DNA of 64,000 nt, taken from assembly GCA_025786725.1 (NCBI GenBank), contig JAHLTZ010000005.1, positions 434,001 through 498,000 of the forward strand, read 5' to 3'. The position numbers and the translations under genes were made by a program. Below are positions 56,796 through 64,000 of the stretch, in pieces (position 1 is the first letter of the stretch; every line of letters begins with the position of its first letter). A model generated the notes under the pieces. It was given only the letters and a program-made list of their open reading frames with translations, ran no database searches and was not told the origin of the DNA. The stretch is from Syncephalis fuscata. Taxonomy: Eukaryota > Zoopagomycota > Zoopagomycetes > Zoopagales > Piptocephalidaceae.

Positions 56796-58553
56796 TTATG
56801 CAAAATAAAAAGGCGAACTACCACGACTAGATGTTGAAGGTCCATCAGCTGTATTTTCTGGAAAGAAATACGGTATATCATCATGAACAGGTGCACCTTC
56901 ATGATGAATAAGTGCAGTAGCTGGTAGTGGTGCCAATGGATGGATATTTGTAGTATGAAATGATATAGAATCGCTTTGAGATCGTTCATGGAAATATCTT
57001 AATGGATCATAATTTGAATTGGTCGTAGTTTTAGTCTTATTATAATGATGACTATCGCTACTATCTTCATCAATACGCTCATAACGTAATGGAGCAAATG
57101 GATCAATAGCCGGCGATGTATGCGCTGATAAAGATGGTCGATGTCCAAATCGATTTAAATAAGTAGGTTGGTGATCATGTTGTATAGACTGATGTGCCGC
57201 ATGGTGTTTCATATCATCTGAAGTTGATCTAGTCATTAACAGTTGTGTAGGTTGAGGCATCCACGTAAATTCTTGTTGTTGTTGTTGTTGTGATTGAGTC
57301 TGAAAGGTGGGTGGTGGTACTACACCACTCGTATAGACACTACCATCTACCGTGGTATGACTAACAACTGGTGGTGGTGCTACTGTCACTGTACCTATAG
57401 ATCCTGACAATAAAGGACTTTTAGCTATAGAAGATGAGCCCATCAATAACATAGAATAAGAAGAGGAGGATGTGGTTGTTGTAGTTGTACTATTTGTATG
57501 CGTATTGATGGCTGTTGATGGTAGATGGACTGACATCAATTGCTGCGATAGAGCATCTACAGGATTGATATGAGGTGATGTCTGTAATGAATGAGATTCA
57601 TAAGACAATAAGTGTCCATGGCTACTTGGACTACTACCATTTATATCATGTTTAATAAATGGTCGTGGTAATGTTGATGTAGATGGTGTCAATGATGGAG
57701 ATGGGATCCAATTAACAGGTGGATATCCACTAGAAATTGATGGACCTGTAACACTAGTTGTAGATGCAGTTACTACGGGAGAACTATTTATATGAATAGG
57801 TGGATTTAAGAGTAATGGTGCAGGTACAGATACCAATGACAGTTCTGTTTCCAGTGCTTTTAAATCTTCTTCAGATAGTGTCTATTATTGCAAATAGTTA
57901 TTATTGATATTAATGTATATTAATATATATTAATATGTATATATTAAAAATAGTAACTATATAATACTTACCACTGAATTATCTTGATTAGCTGCTGTGG
58001 TCATTTGATGTGCAGCCAGTGAAGTGCGTAATGGTTCAAGTATACGTCCCGTATTATCTAGACCAGGGGCACGTCGTCGTATTTCAGCTTGTTCGCGTTG
58101 AAGCCGTTCATTCTCTGCAGATTGCCAATCAGCTTGTTCTTGTTTGAATACATTGGACGCGGCAATGGCTTCTTCCTCCAGTGAGAAATCGACTTCAGGC
58201 TAATAGGATACAAGTAGACGTGTACACTGTAAGAACAAGTCGTCATTACAGTTATACTAATTACTTACTAATTCGGCCAGTGCACTTACAAGTGCTTGGT
58301 TAACTGCAGGTAAACGTGTCTATATATATGTATATATATATATATCGATAGTATCTGTGTTAATACAAACAAGAATAGTACAAGATGTAAAGTATTCACT
58401 TTACCGAATTCAACTGTCGGCATCGACGAGATATTGTTACAGATACATCAAGTACGGGAGTATACAACGAACCACCACCTAATGAGTTTATATTAAATAT
58501 ACTAGCCACTATTATTCTTCTTCTTATAATAATAAGTAAATACCTCGATACAT
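56796..58553 (-). CDS. Uncharacterised protein: helical N-terminal module plus Ser/Pro/Gln-rich tail
   Basis: Exons 58553-58544, 58478-58405, 58319-58269, 58199-57972 and 57881-56796, all in frame and unbroken, about 482 residues. Residues 1-45 (SLYTPVLDVSVTISRRCRQL, then TRLPAVNQALVSALAEL) and 46-120 (EEEAIAASNVFKQEQADWQS, NERLQREQAEIRRRAPGLD) form amphipathic helices with coiled-coil character. EEDLKALETELSL follows. The rest is disordered and rich in Ser, Thr, Pro and His, with a seven-Gln run (QTQSQQQQQQQEF) and repeated 'DP(F/L)APLRY / YDPLRYFHERS' patches that could be docking motifs. I do not recognise the family. It is divergent from the PPCDC gene with 131 bp between starts. Confidence 0.68.
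58321..58345. repeat. (TA)n microsatellite in an intron
   Basis: Alternating TA tract inside the intron between exons 2 and 3 of the helical protein gene. Confidence 0.8.
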
Positions 58554-58684
58554 GATGCGTTGAAGTGTACGGGTAGAGATGAATAGACAATAAGCAAGTA
58601 GAAAGAGAAACGCCAGGAGATTGACGTCACATGATGAACGAATAAACTTGCATCTTTCTTAGTTTAACAACGGTCCATTTTAAT

Positions 58685-59582
58685 ATGTCTAATCAGTCTA
58701 CGATACAAGCATCGCTGTCCTCATTGACTATTGAGAATATGCGTATTTACCGTATTCTTATCGGTGTTACGGGCAGTGTAGCTACTATTAAATTGCCACT
58801 GTTAATTAGACAACTAATGGAACAAGCGCCTAAAGTAGCGTTTATTATTATTATGACATAGTAGGTAGCTAACGATTCATTTAGAACCAACAAGTAGATA
58901 TTCGTGTAGTGCCAACCAAGCATGCAGAACACTTTTTCAATAAAAATGATATTAAAGTGCCAATATATAGAGACGAGGAAGAATGGTCGGTAAGTAGGTG
59001 TTGTTTAATAATGGACTGTATACTATTAACGGGCAAGTATAGTCGTGGTCATCAGTGGCCGATGATGTGCTTCATATTGAAGTAAGTAGAAATAGCAATG
59101 TTGCTATTATAGAATCGCTATTTATATATAGTATTTATTAGTTACGTAAATGGGCGGATATTATGGTGATTGCACCATTAGATGCAAATACATTGGCAAA
59201 ATTGTCTCATGGTCAATGTGATAATCTATTGGTAAGTAGTGCTTTATTGTTGCAATATCTATCTTATATGTATAATTAGACGTGTATTGCACGGGCATGG
59301 GACACAAATCGACCAGTACTTGTATGTCCAGCAATGAATACGCATATGTGGTCACATCCATTTACACAACAACATCTTACAACGTTGCAAGATCAATTAG
59401 GATGGAAAGTACATGGTCCCATTTCTAAGCGATTGGCATGTGGCGATACAGGTAGGATATAGCAATAATGAAGATAATGTTTGGTATTAACAATGCTACT
59501 AGGCATGGGTGCTATGTCAGAGGTGGAGTCTATTGCCAAGGAGACTTGGTCTATACTTTTGCAATCGACACCATCGTTATAA
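58685..59582 (+). CDS. Phosphopantothenoylcysteine decarboxylase (flavoprotein, Hal3/PPCDC family)
   Basis: Coenzyme A synthesis enzyme that decarboxylates 4'-phosphopantothenoylcysteine with FMN. Six exons, 58685-58834, 58885-58989, 59043-59081, 59142-59231, 59280-59451 and 59503-59582, splice in frame to about 211 residues. Diagnostic features are the flavin-binding start ILIGVTGSVATIKLP, the active-site His in DDVLHIELRKWADIMVIAPL, ANTLAKLSHGQCDNLL, the substrate clamp PAMNTHMW, and the catalytic Cys in RLACGDTGMGAM. The protein is short and has no acidic tail, so it is a plain PPCDC rather than a yeast Hal3/Sis2-type phosphatase inhibitor. The last exon ends soon after the substrate-recognition flap. 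No frame problems. Confidence 0.92.
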
Positions 59583-60314
59583 AAACTATGTAAAAGATTT
59601 AATAATTAGTAAACTGTTATTAATTAGTTTTAAAGAAAATATAATTGAATGATAAATATTATTAAAATATGGCTATAATTAGTTAATTATAATAATTAAA
59701 TTAAATCATTTTTATTATTGTCATATGAATCAGATGAATATTAGCAAATAGCATGATTGTTTAGCTATCTTGACATAAAATGTAATAGTGGCTAGACAAG
59801 CGGCGCTTTATTGAGGTCCGCCTTAGGTGTCTATCCTACCTGGTGAGGTATTGCTAGCTCGCCTTTTGTCTTTTTGTCATTGCACGTAACTTGATACATA
59901 ACTATAGCTGCTATTTGAAACATGCTGCTTTTATCGGGGTCATTGGCCTTTACTGACGGCAGAACGAAACTAGGTGTTGCTATCGGCAATTAAAGCCATT
60001 AAATTGAGACTTGGCTTTGTATCAACTATGGCCATTGAAAACAAACTTACACACAGCGTTACAAGCCATATATACGCATATGGCAATCTACTATACAATT
60101 AATACTATGAAGTACAAAATGACCACTGCCATGTCGTAATTTGTGGACTGTTTGCAATACAGCATCTGTAGCAACAAGTATACACTGTATAGTTATGAAC
60201 ATGTATAGCGCTATTTGATTATACTAGATTGTTTGTCATTAATAAAGGAAATTTATTATGCAAATAAAGGCTAAGAATATTAATGCTAATGTTCCGGCAC
60301 AGTATTTAATATTA
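59583..60314. other. Noncoding 3' flank, part of tandem duplication (copy 1)
   Basis: From about 59716 this is almost identical to 61407-62003. No ORF above 60 codons, no tRNA fold and no splice-supported exon found. It contains a GC-richer block near 59800-59880 (GGCGCTTTATTGAGGTCCGC). Confidence 0.6.
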
Positions 60315-61010
60315 TTAACATTTGGCTAGTTTAATCAGTTGCTCGCGATTAATTGGGTACTCCTCGGTGTCCGACATTCTTCTTACAATGGCTGTGCCTT
60401 TGAATTCAATATTGTATTCACCAGGAGTAAGGTTTGAAGGTACATTCCATTTCTTGCTATATTTCCATGATTTACCGCCTGATGGTCGTTTACTGTTGGC
60501 CACGTTGGCGACACGAGTTTTGCCGTTTACTGCAACAAAATTGACATCAACTGAGGCCATCATGGCCATATCTCTATATAAAACATCGTATGCAATGGTT
60601 ATTGGCTTGCCATACAGTGGGTGCTATCTTGTGCTGGTGATTCAATTCAATAGTATCTAGATGACAGTAAGTAAAACGTAACATAAAATCAAAACTACTT
60701 ACCAGCACTGACCCATGGAACAACGGCTAAAACGGTGGCAATGACCAATATTTTTGAGTAGTGCAACATGTTGTTAAAGGTATAGGTGGTTGTGTTGACA
60801 AAAACCAGGTGTACTTAAAGTAAAAAGTGAGAGTATAGAAAGGTGAGAGTGTAGAAAGTGAGAGGCTGGTAAAGACTGTTTAAGTGGAATGTTGTAAACG
60901 AATCATGTGCTAATGAGATGCCATTTTATAGGCAGCTGATATGTTTCGATCAAACGGAGTATGTGGCGCACACAAGTATTTATCATAAAAATACAGGTTG
61001 GGGAGGTTGA
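59716..61010. repeat. Tandem direct duplication, copy 1
   Basis: About 1.3 kb that recurs at 61407-62690. Identity is mosaic: very high in the 3' flank and again in the signal-peptide exon and intron, clearly lower in the exon coding the mature protein, and fading upstream of the gene. Confidence 0.85.
60315..60769 (-). CDS. Small secreted Kre9/Knh1-like protein, copy 1
   Basis: Exon 1 (60769-60703) encodes a 22-residue signal peptide, MLHYSKILVIATVLAVVPWV ending VSA. Exon 2 (60656-60315) encodes the mature domain of about 113 residues. The mature part begins DTIEIESPAQD and has GKPITIAYDVL, WKYSKKWNVPSNLTPGEYNI and a terminal KLAKC; two cysteines could form a disulfide. The order 'I.SP....GkpitI.yd......tW.vPsnLtpGeYnI' is that of the Ig-like Kre9/Knh1 N-terminal domain (Ser-Thr-rich cell-wall family). 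That assignment is inference, and the Ser/Thr stalk and GPI signal of Kre9 are absent. Two bases are missing near the start of exon 2 (60645 and 60612) compared with copy 2. The downstream frame is open. Confidence 0.62.
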
Positions 61011-61406
61011 CAGACGGCAGACTTTGCAGGTGTTACTGCATAATGCTACAAATGCCATCGGTTACCCAACAGATATAAACATCAAATAGCACCACTTATT
61101 ATATTTGTATATTTAAAATCTATTGTTTGCAATGTATTATTTGTTACTCCATAGTATTTAGTAAACAGTTAGTTGTCAAATCATTCTATTGCTGTTTTCT
61201 AAATAATACCAATAATGACCATGTGTAGTACATGTCTTTACAGTGTTCGTTTACCTATTTGACGTCTAATACATTGCGTTGTAATGCTACACATGCACGA
61301 AACAATGTCACAGTTAAAAACTATGATGTTTGTATATGGCTTAGCCAACCTATTATGTCTATTTTAAAATTAAATTAGCATGAATAAAATTAAAGTCTAA
61401 TATTAA
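60770..61406. other. Promoter of copy 1 and spacer
   Basis: About 640 bp. The first 240 bp resemble the region upstream of copy 2 at lower identity (GAGAGT-rich stretch). The rest is AT-rich spacer without features. Confidence 0.5.
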
Positions 61407-62690
61407 TTACTGTCATATGAATCAGATGAATATTAGCAAATAGCATGATTGTTTAGCTATCTTGACATAAAATGTAATAGTGGCTAGACAAGCGGCGCTT
61501 TATTGAGGTCCGCCTTAGGTGTCTATCCTACCTGGTGAGGTATTGCTAGCTCGCCTTTTGTCTTTTGCATTGCATGTAACTTGATACATAACTATAGCTG
61601 CTATTTGAAACATGCTGCTTTTATCGGGGTCATTGGCCTTTACTGACGGCAGAACGAAACTAGGTGTTGCTATCGGCAATTAAAGCCATTAAATTGAGAC
61701 TTGGCTTTGTATCAACTATGGCCATTGAAAACAAACTTACACACAGCGTTACAAGCCATATATACGCATATGGCAATCTACTATACAATTAATACTATGA
61801 AGTACAAAATGACCACTGCCATGTCGTAATTTGTGGACTGTTTGCAATACAGCATTGTATCAACAAGTATACACTGTATAGTTATGAACATGTATAGCGC
61901 TATTTGATTATACTAGATTGTTTGTCATTAATAAAGGAAATTTATTATGCAAATAAAGGCTAAGAATATTAATGCTAATGTTCCGGCACAGCATTTAATA
62001 TTATTAACATTTGGCTAGTTTAATCAGTTGCTCGCGATTAATATTGAACTTCGGTGCCGACTATTTTCTTACGATGGCTGTGCCTTTAATTCAATTTGTA
62101 TTCTCCAGGGTAAGGTTTGAAGGTACATTCCAGTTCTTGTTATATTTCCATGCTTCTCCATCTGTTGGTCGTTTACTGTTGGCCACGTTAGTGAAGCGAG
62201 TACCGCCGTCTACCGCAGCAAAACTGACATCAACTGATGTCATTGAGGCCATATCTCTATTCAGGACATCGTATGCAATGGTTATTGGCTTGCCAATACA
62301 GTGGGTGCTATCTTGTGCTGGTGATTCAATCTCAATAGTATCTAGCCTGACAATTAAGTAAAACGTAACATAAAATCAAAACTACTTACCAGCACTGACC
62401 CATGGAACAACGGCTAAAACGGTGGCAATGACCAATATTTTTGAGTAGTGCAACATGTTGTTAAATGTATAGGTGGCTGTGTTGACAAAAACCAGGTGTG
62501 CTTAAAGTAGAGAATGAAAGCGTAAGAAGAGAGAGAGTCTAGTAAGGATTGTTTAAATGTGGTGCTGTAAACAAATCGTATGTTAGTAAGATACCATTTT
62601 ATAGGCAATTCGATACATCTTAATCAAACCTATTATATACAGCACATAAGTATTTACTATAAAGGAACAGACCGGGAAGCTTAGTATACA
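61407..62690. repeat. Tandem direct duplication, copy 2
   Basis: Second copy of the 59716-61010 unit, in the same orientation, offset about 1.69 kb. Confidence 0.85.
62004..62456 (-). CDS. Small secreted Kre9/Knh1-like protein, copy 2 (diverged, frame-broken)
   Basis: Exon 1 (62456 to about 62390) encodes exactly the same signal peptide as copy 1, and the intron is nearly identical. Exon 2 (from 62341) reads cleanly through DTIEIESPAQDSTHCIGKPI and SVDVSFAAVDGGTRFTNVAN to NVPSNLT. It then breaks near 62110 (ACCCTGG for ACCCCTGG), with further indels near 62095-62040 before the shared NREQLIKLAKC end. Many amino-acid changes separate it from copy 1 within the mature domain. It may be a functional diverged paralogue with consensus errors or a pseudogene in the making; conservation of its non-coding parts argues against long neutral decay. 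Confidence 0.55.
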
Positions 62691-63429
62691 ATAAGTTTTG
62701 CCGGTATATTACTACATGATGTTATTATTGGAAATATGCTTTATTTAGCATTCCCTTATACTGCAATACATACAGTTATAGGTATACTATTAATACTTTT
62801 TTCCCATGGCTTGTCTCGCTTACCGATCACACTACTAAATTAAATAATGCACTAATAATGTAGCCGAAGATATAGCGCAACATTGCGGTTACTAAAATGG
62901 CATACGATACATTTTTATGTAAATAAAAAGGAATTGAAAGTGAGCTAACGTTTTATTAATGTATGTAATTATTGTTTGCTTTTATATTTGATTAGCTTCA
63001 GTATTTAATGGGTAGTTATCAAATAAATATAAAAATAACAAATGAGCAATAAAAGAAGGCTCGTCTTGCGTTCGCTATATGATGGTCATGTGCTATGATC
63101 GATGTGCTAAAATATTACTTAATTCTAAATGTTTATTTTTTTTAATTTTACATTAAACACATGCTTAAGTAGTCTTAGTGGCCTTGCTATACCTATTAGT
63201 TACGAATATCACAAAAATAAGGTTAAAGTTAAAACTAAAACACTTTGATGTTCAGTTTATTGAAGATTTATTGTTTGAATATCAAATCAGATCTGTTAGT
63301 TTATTTAATTATAAAATATATCTTGCCGTTCGTGTCTGTCAGCCAATTTTTGGCAACACACTACGCTCATCAAACAAAGATAGATTTTATTAAACAAAAC
63401 TGGCTGTTCAAAAAAACTAAAACTATTTT
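62691..63429. other. AT-rich region before the TnpB-like relic
   Basis: About 740 bp. It may contain unrecognisable 5' remains of the transposase-like pseudogene, but I could not find a domain in it. Confidence 0.5.
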
Positions 63430-63952
63430 TGTACATTAAACAAGTTAACCAAAAGCTTGCCAAAAAGCTTAAATCCAAGTTTGATAGTGATGCTACTTTG
63501 GTATTTAGTAACTGATATGCAAGTCATGTAAAGTTTCAAGAACCTATTAGAAATACTCTGGCTTGAAGCGTATATTATAAAAAAGTGGTTTAACGTGCTC
63601 TTAATTGATGAGTATAACAGCTCTAAGCCCTGTGCCACTTGTCAAGCTCAAAATTTAGAAGCATTCAAAATAATCGATAATCCACGTCCGTATTAACATA
63701 AAAATTGTGCAAGAGTAAAGTGCCATGGGCTTTCAGGATACCATAGTTTATAGATTAAATATAAAATAAATATTTTATTCTACCATCTAGATTGTTTGCA
63801 GATGCACAAACCAAAAATTGTAAAAAAGCTTATGAAACTTTTACGGGTGCAAAATTGTGGCATTGTAATTTGGCTGCTGCTTTGAATTTCAAACATATCC
63901 TTGATAGTCTACGATTGAGCGGTATTATACCAGATTGGTTTCAAAAAAGCTG
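63430..63952 (+). pseudogene. Decayed TnpB/Fanzor-type (IS605 OrfB-like) gene, C-terminal part
   Basis: Three frames together give the C-terminal half of the TnpB-like proteins common in zygomycete genomes. A helix (NQKLAKKLKSKF) and a RuvC-II-like strand DATLVFSN-stop-YASHVKF are followed by QEPIR. Then come FNVLLIDEYNSSKPCATCQ (strand plus first zinc-ribbon Cys pair), NPRPY-stop and KCHGLSG. Past an intron-like stretch comes NCKKAYETFTGAKLWHCNLA with LNFKHIL, the RuvC-III region. In the family this last block reads W-N/H-R-D-L-A-A; here Arg-Asp is Cys-Asn, so the catalytic Asp is lost. In-frame stops are at about 63514 and 63694. The N-terminal wedge and RuvC-I parts were not found. It is a dead mobile-element gene. 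Confidence 0.6.
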
Positions 63953-64000
63953 ATATTCCTTGGAGTTTATCGACTTTAATAAGATGGCAATTATATAATT
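63953..64000. other. End of window
   Basis: AT-rich tail after the pseudogene stop; nothing further seen. Confidence 0.4.

Noticed and set aside
59800-59885. GC-richer block considered as a tRNA or snRNA gene
   Set aside because: I could not fold a cloverleaf or find the GGTTC-type B box or Sm-like features. It is left as conserved noncoding DNA.
1-64000. CRISPR array, bacterial operon or prophage
   Set aside because: No regularly spaced repeats, and the intron-rich genes show a eukaryotic nuclear genome.

Overview
The window is nuclear DNA of a fungus, most likely an early-diverging ('zygomycete-grade') one. I see a Mdm10 homologue (ERMES complex, essentially fungal), a cystathionine beta-synthase without the animal haem segment, standard codon use and many short introns (about 45-125 bp). 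The introns have GTAAGT-like donors and acceptors that are nearly always TAG. Intergenic DNA is very AT-rich. Placement in Zoopagomycota or Mucoromycota is inference from gene style (animal-like UGT, TMEM198/DUF4203 family, zygomycete-type TnpB/Fanzor relic), not proof.

Layout. 0-4.4 kb: 5' part of mdm10 (minus) divergent from a 14-exon cysteinyl-tRNA synthetase gene (plus). 4.4-11.2 kb: an AT-rich desert, a membrane UDP-glycosyltransferase gene, and a second, N-terminally truncated copy of the last seven CysRS exons. 11.4-16 kb: a multi-spanning membrane protein, a ParB/sulfiredoxin-like-fold protein, an SGNH-fold protein lacking catalytic residues, and a MITE-like element. 16-26 kb: DUF4203 protein 1, a proline-rich protein ending in a DnaJ-like zinc finger, the Gid7/WDR26 homologue and a secreted protein. 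26-40 kb: 830-bp inverted-repeat arms around an F-box pseudogene and DUF4203 proteins 2 and 3, then the full-length F-box paralogue and the second MITE copy. 40-48 kb: a small secreted protein, an SLC35B1-type nucleotide-sugar transporter, a candidate SUMO-targeted ubiquitin ligase, a secreted protein, a 7TM protein and an HSF-type transcription factor. 48-60 kb: cystathionine beta-synthase, an RG-rich disordered protein divergent from RMI1, a third 7TM paralogue, a Cys-rich membrane protein, and a helical/disordered protein divergent from phosphopantothenoylcysteine decarboxylase. 60-64 kb: a tandem pair of small secreted Kre9/Knh1-like genes and a decayed TnpB/Fanzor-type pseudogene.

The genes are mostly independent housekeeping functions (Cys-tRNA charging, transsulfuration, CoA synthesis, GID-type ubiquitination, genome stability) mixed with lineage-specific membrane and secreted families present in two or three copies. 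No operon-like logic is expected or seen; neighbours share short divergent promoters or convergent 3' ends.

One caveat applies to the whole annotation. About half of the genes are interrupted by single-base frame breaks. Most are corrected by adding one base, often in a short G, C, A or T run. I read these as consensus errors rather than mass pseudogenisation, and I mark them gene by gene.
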